The position numbers and the translations under genes are program-made. The notes under the pieces are model-generated. The model worked only from the letters and a program-made list of their open reading frames with translations. It did not search any database and was not told the DNA's origin. A stretch of 64,000 nt of DNA from Halicephalobus mephisto (Eukaryota; Nematoda; Chromadorea; Rhabditida; Panagrolaimidae). Below, piece after piece: positions 38,082 to 49,812 of the stretch. The stretch lies in the NCBI GenBank assembly GCA_009193035.1, contig SWDT01000001.1, forward strand, positions 1,054,001 to 1,118,000, given 5' to 3'. Positions within the stretch are counted from its first letter, which is position 1, and each line of letters opens with the position of its first letter.

Positions 38082-41000
38082 CTGAAATAATTTTTTTTTA
38101 AAAAAATAAAAATTTAAAAAAAACATGTAAGTTGAAGGAATCGGGAAAAACGAACCATTTGTAAAAATTGTTCCTCAAGAACTGGAAATGTCCCTGGGAT
38201 GGAAACAAGGTTTAATAGTCTCAATGATGCCCGTGATTATTAGAGATAGATCCTAGGATGAACTCAGCAAGAAGCACCGGCGTTCTCCAGCTGGTCGAGC
38301 TGCATCGAAGCCGCCACCATCTGCGGGGGAGCGCTCCAGCCATGAGCCCCGGGCCCGAACTTGTAGACCAGTTTTTTGGGATAAAGACCCGTCTTTGGCA
38401 CCGGAACAAGAATCTGTTTCTCATAGTAGGTTCTAAAAAGTAAAAAAGTTAGAGAAATTCAATGTAAGTTTCGGTTTGTCCGGATTGGAATCAGTGTTAC
38501 TTGGGGATTCTGAAGTCTGGACTCACCTCATTGCTCGACTCAACTTCTCATACGTCATTTTGGTGTTGTTTTTCTTCTCACCCCACAATCTGGCCAATTT
38601 CTCGGATTCTACTATTCTGAAGACACCCTCGACGGGGTCCTCCCATCTGACTACAGAAGGACAAGTGCTCGGGTCCTTGAGGGCGTCCCTGATGAACTCC
38701 CAGAGCTTGTTCCCTTTGGTGTGTTGAGACCTTTTTCGAGGTCTTCCATCTTTGTTTTTCTTAATTTTCATGCTGACTCCGTGGAAACTTTGATCGGCTA
38801 AAAAGATTTATTATTTCAAAGATTTGTAATTTTTTATTTCCGTTTCCTGTTTCTATCATAGCTTAAATTTTTGAACGTTCAAGGATTAAAACCTCTTTGC
38901 TGACGTACTACAAAAAATGAAAATTGATACTTTTTCTTCAAGTCGTTTTTTAAGGGATTTTGACAACAATTGTCTTCGAAAATTTGTAATTTTTGCAAAA
39001 AAAGTTTGTTTAAAAGTATTCATTTTTTTTCAAAAGAGGTTTCAGCAAGTGGAAATCCACTCGAGCTCGGACAAATCGCGTTCTTTCGAAGTTGAAAGTT
39101 CTCTCTGGAGCGTCCAAAGACCCCCAGAGGGCAAATCTCACGCGTTTTCCTACTCATTTTAAAGATTCATAGGTCTTTGAACCGTACGTCATTACGAAAT
39201 AAAAATGTTTTAACTAGTGTTTTACAATCTATCGTTGAAATTTTTACGATTAAATTTAAAACTGTAAAAATACACCCACCTCGTGAATCATAACTGGTGG
39301 ACATGGTGCTGAGTTGGCACTTGGTAGCTGCGGAGAGTAGATGAGCTGCATTCAGTTGTTGGTTTCTTTGGATTGTGTTCATCGACGAACTTTGAGGCTG
39401 TAGGAACTGTTGGGCAGCCGCGGCAACCGCAGCAGCAGCCACGGCTTGTTGCTGGGACAAAGTAGTTTGGATAAGAGGAGATATAGGTGGATTTCCCAGT
39501 AATCCATTCAAGTTATGTTGAATTTTATTTGATTGTTGAAGAGAATTCTGAGAAGATCCTTCATAAGTGTTTCTACTCGTACAAGGTCGAGATTCTTCTT
39601 CTTCTTTGTATTGAGTCCTCATCCAGTCGTCCAAAACAGTGTCTTCTGAAATTATTCCATGTAGTCAACATTAATAAACTTTGTTTAATTTTCAGAATTT
39701 CATGAACAAGTACTTTTCGAACACGTCCTTGAATTTTTAAAATTGAAAAAGCACTTTTAACTATCTTTCCCTATTCCTGTGCAATTCTCGTCATTACGAA
39801 CAAGACGAGCGACAAAAAATAATTGAACGCATGTCAAAAACGGGATTGGACCCTTTGTAGACCAAAGAACAATGCCACAAAAACGTACTTCTGGTTTCAG
39901 GGAATAAAGTTTGAATTTGTTTTATCGATTATTTTTGCATGACCAACTTTGAGTTAAATGTAGTTTTTTAAATTTATATTTCAGAATCATGCATAGAAGT
40001 TAGTTTATGGCTTTCAATGTTATTCTATGCCCACACAAAATTCGCTCTCTTGACATGTCTCAATTTGTTTTCAACACACGTTGCTTAAGTCGGAAAAACT
40101 CCATATATACATAAAAAGCGTAACTTTTGGCTTTTTGAAAATTTCGAAATGTAATAAAAAAATAAAAATTGTTACGTTTTTTATATATGACATTTGTGAC
40201 GAAAATGTGACAGATTTGTTACTGATTTAAAAGACGAATTTTTTGTGTTAATATCGATGGATTGCATATGATATATGGACACATCAAAACGGCTCTGATT
40301 ATCAGATGTATCAGATTTAATATATAATTCCATTAATTTCATAAAAAAGTAATTTTTCGTTTTGTAAAAATTTCGAAATGTAACAAAATCGTTAAATTTT
40401 TCATATTTGATATTTGTGACGAAAATTATAACTTAATAGTGACGATTTGCATTTATTACTGGGCCAAAAGTTACGCTTTTTATGTGGGCCTAAGTTGGTC
40501 ATGCATAAGGCAACGGAATTCGGACATGTCAAGGTGTGCGGCGGTTTCCTGAGTTTTGCGTGGAAACAAATTTTTCTCGAAAGCACCTGTATTGACATCT
40601 TGTAAGAAATAAAATTATTTCGAAAAATAAAATTAAAGTTACCTGAGACAAGTTTTCTAAATTCAGTGAACAACATAGAACCGTAAACTGGGTCTCTGTC
40701 CTGGAAATTCTGCTCGTTCATTAAGAGTAATCTGGGACCGTTGCAAGTGGCGAATTTGTGCATGTTGATGTTCTCCACAGGGATCTGATTCCGTCGGGCA
40801 ACGTCGAGAATCCAAGCAAGAACATCGTCCATCACCCATTCTTGAGGTTCCTTGTTCCGAAATCGAGCCAGATCTACTCGTTCGTTATTCGGAATCGGTT
40901 TGAATTGGGTCGAACTCATGTGAGAACGGAGAATATGAGGTCCAAGACGATCGAGAATCGCTGGTAAACACATCAGTTGAGGATACAAAACTGCAGCTGC

Positions 41001-42382
41001 TGCGGCTGCTTGATTCATAGACGAAGGTTGCTGGAGTCCTTTCGTCTGGGGTTGCTGCGAGGGAGCTGTCGTCGTCCCCACAGACACCGCCTGTTGTTGA
41101 GGTTGAGCCAAGGGTAATCCCGAGGATAAAGACGATGTCAAAAGATGTTCTGAAGTTGTTGAATTTTCTATTGATTGTTGAAAATTGTTGAGTGTTTGTG
41201 GCTGAAAATAATTTAAAAGTTAAAAATCAAAAAAAGAGGAAAACTGATCGATAGATAAGAAATAAAAGTACCAACCTGCTCTGGAGAAGACTGTTTTTGT
41301 AGTTGCTGTTGTTGCAAGAAAGACGAAAGAGAAGTCTGTGGAGGAGGGATTAACTGAAAAGCACTAGGATGTTGTTGATTCAAAAACACTGCGACAGAAG
41401 ACGGATTTGAAGAGTTCGAAGAACAAGATGAGGAAGAAGGCCCAGTACACGTTGGATCGATTGACGAGCAGTTGTTGGCCACTGCGTTAAGAATAATCTG
41501 ACTCGAGGAGCAAGCGTTTTGGGTCGACGAAGTACTCACGTTGTTTGTCTCGCTGCTAGTGACCCCTGTCGATGCAGCCAGAGCCGCTGCGCATACGCCG
41601 ACCAATTTGTTTGTTAATGGCGAGTCACCTCCGGTGGATATTGAAGGAGATGAAAGCTGAGCAACGATCGACGAACTGACGTTATTGTCACCGACAATAC
41701 CCGATTGAGCTCCGGCAAATATATCGACAGTTCGATTATTTGACAATTCTTTTTGATTTTGACGTTGTTGAATCGCTGCAACTAAAGCAGCTGTAGCATC
41801 TTGTCGTTGTTGAAGACTTGAAACTGTTGAATTTTGATCTCCAAATTGATTTAATTGAAAATAATTATTTGAATTATTTCCAGTTGGTTGATTTTTTTGA
41901 GAATTTCCTGATTGATTACAAGTTAGAGATTGTTGGAGAGGCGTTGATGGACAAGCAAGTTGTGAAGTGTTCGAGGCAAAAGCCGCGGCTAACAGGTACT
42001 CGGCCGCGACCGCGCTCAGTTGCGGTTGGGTGGACGGGGGAGCTGACGTGGTGAATTGAGCTTCTGAATTAAAATTAGAGTTCAGATTGATAAACTGATC
42101 GTTTGATTGTAATTGTAAAGGTGAAGATGCGTCAATAAAACCTCCTGAATTTCTAGTAACTGCAGCAACTGCCGAGAGAAAATTAGGGTTTTCTCCAGAT
42201 ACTAGGGGGTTTTCTCCAGATACTAGGGGGTTTTCTGCAGATATCAGGGGGTTTCCGGCTTGAGAGCCGGGATTGAAACAGTTCAGAGCGAAAGAAAAGG
42301 GGTTTTTGGCGATCGGAGGAGGAGAAGAAGCAATGGCTGGGCAGATCTGTTCTGTTTTGTTCCACTCAGAATATCTTTTCAT
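37898..42382 (-). CDS. ETS transcription factor with Pointed domain and AT-hook (ESE/ELF3-like), alternative last exons
   Basis: Shared exons on the minus strand: 42382-41276, 41201-40643, 39645-39280 and 38797-38527. The last exon is either A (38432-38264) or B (38081-37898), giving 823 or 828 residues. The N-terminal ~370 residues are Gln/Asn/Ser/Ala-rich and disordered, including a SGENPLV repeat. The Pointed/SAM domain spans EPQEWVMDDVLAWILDVARR to SMLFTEFRKL. A second Gln/Ala-rich linker follows, then an AT-hook (DGRPRKR) and the ETS domain: KLWEFIRDALKDPSTCPSVV, RWEDPVEGVFRIVESEKLAR, MTYEKLSRAMR, completed by exon A or B. Pointed + AT-hook + ETS is the layout of the ESE (ELF3/EHF/ELF5) class. 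It binds GGA-core DNA in the nucleus. ATG 42382 is the first in-frame ATG after a CATTCAG acceptor. A MITE lies in the intron between the second and third exons. Confidence 0.9.
38264..38432 (-). other. ETS alternative terminal exon A
   Basis: Acceptor CTTTTTAG, same phase as exon B, then TYYEKQILVPVPKTGLYPKK and LVYKFGPGAHGW, with a tail ending GASC and a TGA stop. Compared with exon B, the first Tyr after RAMR is Thr and four or five residues are inserted in the beta-turn. Confidence 0.85.
40110..40486. mobile_element. MITE family A, copy 3 (ETS gene intron)
   Basis: Terminal inverted repeats ACATAAAAAGCGTAACTTTT / AAAAGTTACGCTTTTTATGT are perfect over about 23 bp. The interior matches the gbb-1 copies with a moderate number of differences. 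Confidence 0.88.
42195..42262. repeat. 21-bp in-frame tandem repeat in the ETS gene
   Basis: Three units of about CCAGATACTAGGGGGTTTTCT (plus-strand view) encode a repeated heptad close to SGENPLV. Length change by replication slippage would keep the frame. Confidence 0.8.
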
Positions 42383-42398
42383 ATTCGGCGACTTTGCA

Positions 42399-42400
42399 CT
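42399..42400 (-). promoter_or_regulatory. Probable trans-splice acceptor of the ETS gene
   Basis: TTTTTGCCATTCAG ends 16 nt before ATG 42382. Confidence 0.35.
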
Positions 42401-44879
42401 GAATGGCAAAAAGTCGCAAATTCGAGGGTAATCTGTGCAGAAATGGAGATCAATAACGAAAAAACAACGAATACGGCGGTGTGAATATTACTTGACGATT
42501 TTCCTTCTGTTCCAAACCACATGCTAATGCATGGGAACAGTGGATCAAAAATTCACCGGAAAATAACAAACGGAATTTGGTGATTTTCGTTATAAAAAAC
42601 CCAACTGTTGAACCCTGAAATGTTCGAAAATAAAATTGTTAAAATAAAAAAAGTTCAATTAAATCTCACGTCATCGGTATTTTAAAATTTCGAATAATAA
42701 TCAAAAATTAAACAAAAAAAACATTTTTTAAAACGTTAAAAATATTCAATTGGCTAGAATTTAAAAAAGATCGATAATTTCGTTACGAAAAAGGACTACA
42801 AAGTATGTAAATTACAATTAACCGAAAATGTAAAATTCATTTTGAAAAATAATTTAAATTAAACTAAATTATATAAAATAAAAATAAAAAACCAATTTCA
42901 AAAATTCACTGATAAAATGAAAAAAATAATTACAGAGTTTTCTCAGAAAATAAAAATCTTAAAAATGGTAAAAACGAAACCCAAATTGGATTAGGAGATT
43001 TTTTGTTAGAAACAGTTGGGTAAAATTGAATAAAACAAAACTGCCGAGCATTGGTTTTTTTGACGCTTCCGTGTAGCCCAAGAACGAAGATGCAGAATGA
43101 CGAACAACTCGGAAAAGTCGTTCTGATGAACTTGCGACAAAAAAGGAGTCCGAGAAGATGGTTCACGCACAAACAAGACAAGACATGAATTTTTAAGTTT
43201 TAAAGGACGCAAGTCAGAGGATCCCCCCCGCCCCTCAGTCATCTGAATATGGTTCTCGCGCAGGAAGCATCTTAGACAAGTTTCCGGTTATAGTCATTGA
43301 CGATTAATTGACTGAAAGAATTCTGGGAACATAGGTGAATATTTGAATCCAGTTGGAACTGGACGAATAAGGAAAAGTTGTCGTTACTTTGAAGGGAGTA
43401 GTTTCATCAAACGTCATTTGTTATTCTCGAAAAAAATCGGAAATTAAACTGATCAAACAAGACAGAAAATACCGATTTTATGATTCTATGGTGATGTTGA
43501 TAAAAAACATTGATTTATTTTTTATAAAATTAAAAAAATAAATGATTTAATCGAGTTATCCATCAAAAAAGAAAATAATTAACATCTCGTGCCATTTTTT
43601 AAAATTAATGCTTTAGTGAAAAAATAAAAAAATAAGTATTGAGAAAAATAAAATGCAACAGCAGTTGTTCCAAGGATGTTCTTCGTAAAAATCCGGACAA
43701 ACAATTTTATAAAATAAATTTTTTATAAATGCCTTTGGCAATTGTGAAATAAATTCGAAAAAAACCAAGTTTTAAGCTTTCCGGAAGACTTTAGTCAAAA
43801 AACAAAACTCGGAAACATTTTTTGGAGTTCTTAAAAAATTGCCGCAGGGCGTTATAGACAGAACGAAAAGGACTGGCAACTTCAGGGAAACTTGGTTCAC
43901 GCAAGCCCGCGTACACGAGTCGTGTGGTGGTCGTTGATGTCTTCCAACGAGAAGGAAGCACAAGTAAGCCCTGGTGACTGGCGACAAAAGTGCCTTAGCT
44001 CGCGAAATGAGTGGAAACTAACATCCGGAAATGGGCGGACGTTCCACAACCTCTTGGGGCTCCTGTTCAACGAGTTAAAAAATAAAAAAAGGAAGAAATA
44101 AAAGTGGCAACTACGGATTGACGGCGCCTTCGCTAATCTTCTTCGTGGAGGACATCGAAGAAGGCGGAGTTTCTGCAGATTGACGTCGACGGCATAGACT
44201 CCTTCGTGCTATGGCGACAGAGTTCAAAAAAACCAGGGACAAAGTTTTAAAGGAACCAAGGTTGTCAGACTCGAGAACACACTTTTTGCAATGTGCCAGA
44301 ATGAAAAAGCAGTTTCCTGAAGTCTATGGAAAATTCCGAATTTTTTTCTGCAATTTCTGTCAAGCGTGTAAAATTATTTTAAAACCTATATCTCGAGAGA
44401 AATCCGGAATTTTCGTGGATCACATAACTCGAAATAAGAAATTCGAAATGTAAGAATTCCGACCGGAATGTAGTAATTTATGATTCTGTTTTCGATGAGA
44501 AATCCAAGTGAAGAAAACACAAAACAGAAAATTTGGTTGAAAATACCGGATCTTTGGAGTAACTAAATCGAAATGACGAACAATATGGGTGTCTTCTCAT
44601 GGATTCCGACGCACACAGAAAAGACAAAACTGACAATGTTTCTTTTATTTTGTCCTTTTGTAGAGCGCATTGGAATCGCATTCACGTGTACGACTGTTGC
44701 CAATTCACCGACAGAGTGATTTAAGTGGCCTAAATGACTACCAAGTTGCCAGCCACAGTTGTGTTTGTTGAACATGAATGCATGATAGACAGAACTGTGA
44801 TCATTATAAATATTGAATCTGGGAACTTAATGACGACAAAAAATCCGACAAAAACAAGGATATCCATGTTTGATTTCAA

Positions 44880-45288
44880 GTACACAAAAAATCGTAATTT
44901 TTGGCTTCGTAACAATTGCGAAATGTGACACAATCATCACACATTTCAAGAATATTTGAAATATGTGACAAAAATATAAAAATAATAGTGATAAAAATTT
45001 TAAAATAATAGTGACGAGAATTTAAAAATAATAGTGATAAAAATTTAAAATAATAATAACGAGAATTTAAAAATAATAGTGATAAAAATTTAAAAATAAT
45101 AGTGACGAAAATTTAAAAATAATAATAACGAGAATTTAAAAATAATAATAACGAGAATTTAAAAATAATAATAACTAAAATTTAAAAATAATAATAACTA
45201 AAATTTAAAAATAATAATAACTAAAATTTAAAAATAATAGTGACGATTTGCATTTTTTACTGGGCCAAAAATTATGTTTTTTGTGTAC
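44880..45288. mobile_element. MITE family A, copy 4, with internal tandem expansion
   Basis: Ends TACACAAAAAATCGTAATTT and TTATGTTTTTTGTGTA match the family ends. Most of the usual interior is replaced by about ten tandem units close to AATTTAAAAATAATAGTGAC (44970-45240). Confidence 0.8.
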
Positions 45289-46309
45289 AATTATAGACAT
45301 GATTTTTTTTAAATGTTTTTAAACTATATCTGGAGAGATTAATCGTCGGTCGAATTGGGATCCGCGTCACTAAAAATTGAATATTCACTGTTTTCGCTCA
45401 AGTTATCATTCAATCGATCAGCAGACAATCCCGGGGGAGGCAACAGTCAAACAACGTGCCGCAGAATAATACTTTTGTTTCCGGGGAAATCGATTTTAGA
45501 TAATGTACTACTAATAGGGATAAAGAAACCCGAAATCCAGACTCGGATTTGCTTGGCGAAATTGGCATATCCAACCGCAGGACGGAAGTTGGAAGTCCTT
45601 TGGACCCGGATGCCGAAAAACGACTGACTTCATTGTCCATTAAAAATACATAATATTCCTTGTTTAAAAATGCTTAAAAATAAAAAAAGTTTAAAAAACT
45701 GAATTCAGCACGTGATCAAAGGCCAGACTACTTAATTACTTTGTTTTCGAAAATAAAGCAAAGTCAAAAATGTTTAAAAAATTATTTTATTTTATGAAAA
45801 TTAAAATTTAATATTTTTAATAATCAATGAGCACATTTGGACTCCTGTAAAAACATTCTGCAAAAACAGGAAAAACAAATATTTGATCGTCTTTTTGTTC
45901 CTCAGCAAAAAAGTCAGAGTTCATTTACGGAAAAAACACTATTCGAAAAATATAAAAAACGTTTTTAAAAAATTCAAAAATGGATAAATAAGTACTACTT
46001 TTTATGTTTTTACAAAAAAGTAACAAAGTAGTTTAAAAATTGATTACTTAATTCTACAGTATCCAAAGCGAAATGTTTTTTAAAATTTCAAAAAAAAAAT
46101 TTAACGAGTTTTCATAATTTTTTCGTCAGTTTCAAATTCGGTTACAATTTTGTTTCAAATAAAAAAACGTAATTAGAAGTGATTTTCAAAGAAAATTCAT
46201 CATCATAAAATTTCTTTTTTCGCGAAACTAGCTGTCGACCTTGGCTTTGTGTTCCGAATTCGTCTAAATCATCCCTAAAAATTAAAACATTCTAAAAAAT
46301 TACAATTTT

Positions 46310-46460
46310 ACAATAATTTTAAAATTAAAAATTAAATTTTTTTAAAATTAAAAATTAAATTTTTTTAAAATTAAAAATTAAATTTTTTTAAATTAAAAAT
46401 TAAATTTTTTTAAAATTGAAAATTTATTTTTTTTAAAATTAAATTTATTTTTTTTTTAAT
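46310..46460. repeat. A/T low-complexity tandem repeat
   Basis: Repeats of TTTTTTTAAAATTAAAAATT-type units, about 20-22 bp, five to six copies. Confidence 0.85.
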
Positions 46461-46892
46461 TTTGATTTTTTATAAAAATAAATGTTTAAAAATAGAATAT
46501 AGATTAATTAAAATACAAATCGCGGTTAATACACAAAAGTTAAAATCGAAACCAGAAAAGAGACAGTGGCTTGTACGCTTCCCAGCGATGATTATCTGAT
46601 AAAACTTCGCTTTAAAGCAATTCAGTTCCTTGTCGTTGATATTTAGCGGATCCAGAAAATAGGTCTCCACAAAACAGGGGTTAATTTCTCGCCAAAATGG
46701 AACACTCTCGGAGTGCGTTTTTCTCTTCTTCCTGTTTGCAATGATCGGAGGAAAAACTGATAAATCTGTCTGTGCAAAAATGGAAGATTGACTTGCAAGA
46801 GTAGATAGGGAACAGTGCGAGCGGATCTAGGATATGCGACCTGAACGGGTTTGTTTGGAATCAGGGAAGGAAACAAACATGACGTCGTGTTT

Positions 46893-47171
46893 TCGTGCAC
46901 TATACAGTACGACATGACTAAAAATAAAATTTATTACTTTTGTGCACTATACAGTACGACATGATTAAAAATAAAATTTATTATTTTTGTGCACTATACA
47001 GTACGACATGACGAAAAATAAAGTTTATTACTTTTGTGCACTATACAGTACGACATGACTAAAAATAAAATTTATTATTTTTGTGCACTATACAGTACGA
47101 TATGACTAAAAACAAAGTTTATTATTTTCGTGCACTATACAGTACGATATGACTAAAAATAACGTTTATTA
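46893..47171. repeat. 47-bp satellite, six units
   Basis: GTGCACTATACAGTACGACA begins each unit, at about 46893, 46942, 46989, 47036, 47083 and 47130. The rest of the unit is TGACTAAAAATAAAATTTAT and a short T-run. Units differ by only one to four bases, so the array is young. Confidence 0.92.
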
Positions 47172-48263
47172 TGGATCTTTATCCAAAAAATTTTCCATGT
47201 TTAAATTATTGCGTGGCGGTCTTTTCCTGAAAAAAATAGTTTTTCAACAAAGAGGAAGAGGAAGGAAGGAAACACGTGAATCCCGAGGAAAAAGAGAAGC
47301 GTTTCGATAAAATTGCTTCGCTCTCGACAGAGCTTGAGAATTTGAATTCGGACTCTGCAAGTTTTTGCATAACGAGCAAAGTTTGAAAGACCAATGGACG
47401 TTTTTGCTTGAAACTGAAGGAGGAAAACAGTTGCTTGTTGGCCATGGAGACTTACTAAGTAACTTTCTCAGAAGTCAAAAAGTAACAAAGTTCTCAATAC
47501 AAATAAGAACTCAAACAGAAGATGCCGCAATTGGTTTCCTCACAACCTGGCTGCAAAATTGAGACGGAAAACATATCCAGTTGCAGAGACGAAACGACTG
47601 GTGTTTGCTCCGTCCCCGAAGCAAGAGGAAAATGTACTTTCGAAATCCCCTGAATCCGTGTCTTGTCATCCACCGTCGAACAAAACACCTATTTCGGAGA
47701 TCACTGGACTTCGAACACCATAAATCAGACCTTCAAAGTACGTTTTCTAATTGCAAATCTTATTCCATGACAAATTTCGCTAAAAAGATTTTCGCATTTG
47801 CAAAAACAAGATTTACCTTGCAAAAGTCTAAAATTGGCACATTCTACTGAGGAAATCCATATTTAATCATATAAAAAATACAAATTGAAATCAAATAAAC
47901 TGCTTAACTTTTAAAAGCACCAAAAACAACTTCCTTGTCTTAGGGACTGAAAAAAGTAAAAAATTACAAAAGTTAATCCTGCGAAATAACGCAAAAATAC
48001 AAGGATGACGATTTAAAGAAAATACTACCACTTAATGCCTTGTGTATATAATTTATAACCCTGAATAAAGCGGAAATTGATGACTACAGAAAATTACTCT
48101 GTACTTTTACTTTGGAAATAAATGTTTATTGCCACTTTTAAAGACTACCGTAATCAGTAGAATTAATTCATAAGTCGATTTGGTTGCTTTACTGTCACGA
48201 GATGGAATGGAATTTTCCACGTTCATCGAAATAAAGCTGACCAGAGGCTAGTAAACGTGATTC

Positions 48264-48685
48264 GACATTTCTGTTCCAATTTTTTCAACTTTGATTTAAA
48301 AATTAAAAAAATAAATTATTTTAAATAAATTTAAATAGTTAAAGTAGAGTTTGGATGTAAAATTCGATATATTCTTGGAATGCAGAGTGTCTTCAGAATG
48401 CTGGATTCTGAAGATTCATTTTTAATTCTGATTTCATATTCAGAATCTATGGGTTTCATTACAGTATCTAAGTACTTTTTGAGTTATAATTATGGGATTA
48501 GAATATAGATTTTTGTGATATAAGTTTTTGATAGATAAGTGTCATAATCCAGAATCCTGGATTCTGAAGATTCACTTCTAATTCTGATTTAAAACTCAGA
48601 ATCTATGGATTTTATTACAGTATTTAAGTACTTTTTCCAGTTTTAATTGTGGGATTGGAATATAAAACCTCAGGAGAGAAATGTC
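48264..48685. repeat. Dispersed repeat family C, copy 2
   Basis: Upstream of the second tetraspanin. Very close to copy 1 over the segment from GAGTTTGGATGTAAAATTCG to CCTCAGGAGAGAAATGTC. Confidence 0.85.
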
Positions 48686-48786
48686 ATATAATTAAAGTAG
48701 GATTAAAGTTCCGTAAATGAAGGGTCCTGGGACGAAAAAACCGCGCGCATCTTGCAAGAAGAAAAAACTAGTTTATTTGGTTTTCT

Positions 48787-48788
48787 AG
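48787..48788 (+). promoter_or_regulatory. Probable trans-splice acceptor of the second tetraspanin
   Basis: TTTGGTTTTCTAG ends 14 nt before ATG 48803; no upstream coding exon seen. Confidence 0.4.
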
Positions 48789-48802
48789 TTAAATATTTAA
48801 AA

Positions 48803-49812
48803 ATGAAGTTTGATATATGGGACATAAAACTACACAAGAAAATATTCCATATTGCTAACGGAATATTTTGGGTAAGAGTTTTTTGATTCATTTTTATATG
48901 GAAGTTTTTAGATTTTGGGATGGGGATCCTTCGGAATCGGGATTTGGCTGTACTTGGAAAAAGATTCTTATTCCTTGTTAGCTCCGTCGAGTTACTCTGC
49001 CATGAGTACGGCCGGTGTGTTCTTTGTTGCAGGTGTTATGGTGATAATTGTAGCCGTCATCGGATCCCTGGGGGTCTGGGTGCCGAAGAAGTTCCTCCTG
49101 GTTGCTGTGAGTTTTATGCAGTAATCGATACTAAAAACAACTTTCAGTATATCTGTGTTGTCTGTCTTTTGCTGTTTGCGTATCTGACGATAGGAATCAT
49201 GGGTTATTTCGAGGAAGATTCCGTGAGAGATCGAGTCAAATATGCCTTGTACACAACCATCAATCGGACCCACAAGGTCGACAACTACGCCGTCAATCAG
49301 ATCGCGGTCACTTGGGACGAGATGCAGTCGGCTGTGAGTGACGATTTGGAACTAATTAAGTGAAATTTAGATTTCAGTTGGAATGTTGTGGAGTCGAGAG
49401 CTACAAGGACTGGTTCAACTCCTCCGGCTGGCCGAGGAACAGCTTTGTCCCGGACAGTTGCTGTATTCCGGCAGAATTTGCCGACGATGACGCTATGCAC
49501 AACTGCGGCAAAAGCCAGAAAAATTCAGACAAATGGTTCCAGGAGGGATGTCACGAGTTGTTCACCGACTGGCTTCTTCAACACATCAGGATCATCGGAA
49601 TTTTCAGTTTCTTCTTCATTGCAGTTGAAGTGAGTTTTGAAACATTGATATAAATTAAGTCATATTTTCAGGTAGTAATACTGTTCACAAGTGTGAGGAT
49701 ATTCCGGTACATAAAAGCCCAAGAAAAACAAAACTATTTCGGAGTCCAGTACCGTCGGGGCGAACAGGAAACCACCGAAGATGGCGATATCGATTGTCGT
49801 CTGGTCCGATAG
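48803..49812 (+). CDS. Tetraspanin (canonical CCG type)
   Basis: Five exons: 48803-48871, 48912-49106, 49148-49333, 49378-49629 and 49672-49812, giving 280 residues; introns are 40-44 nt and all phase 0. TM1 is split (HIANGIFW joined to ILGWGSFGIGIWLYL). TM2 is GVFFVAGVMVIIVAVIGSLG and TM3 YICVVCLLLFAYLTIGIMGY. The large loop carries LECCGVESYKDWF, DSCCIP, HNCGK and EGC, the full cysteine framework. TM4 (IIGIFSFFFIAVE) is split by the last intron from VVILFTSVRIFRYI. The cytoplasmic tail is acidic and charged. Such proteins scaffold membrane partners. It differs enough from the tetraspanin at 2515-3798 that the two are not recent duplicates. An AATAAA lies about 175 nt past the stop. Confidence 0.92.

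Larger units (their letters stand above)
42383..48802. other. 6.4-kb intergenic region with repeats, no supported gene
   Basis: Holds a MITE with internal expansion (44880-45288), low-complexity A/T (46310-46460), a 47-bp satellite (46893-47171) and a dispersed repeat (48264-48685). Frames such as 45355-45627 (+) and 47365-47562 (+) are short and resemble nothing. Confidence 0.6.

Noticed and set aside
46310..46460. Possible CRISPR-like or functional tandem array
   Set aside because: Simple A/T low complexity in a eukaryotic genome, with no regular unique spacers.
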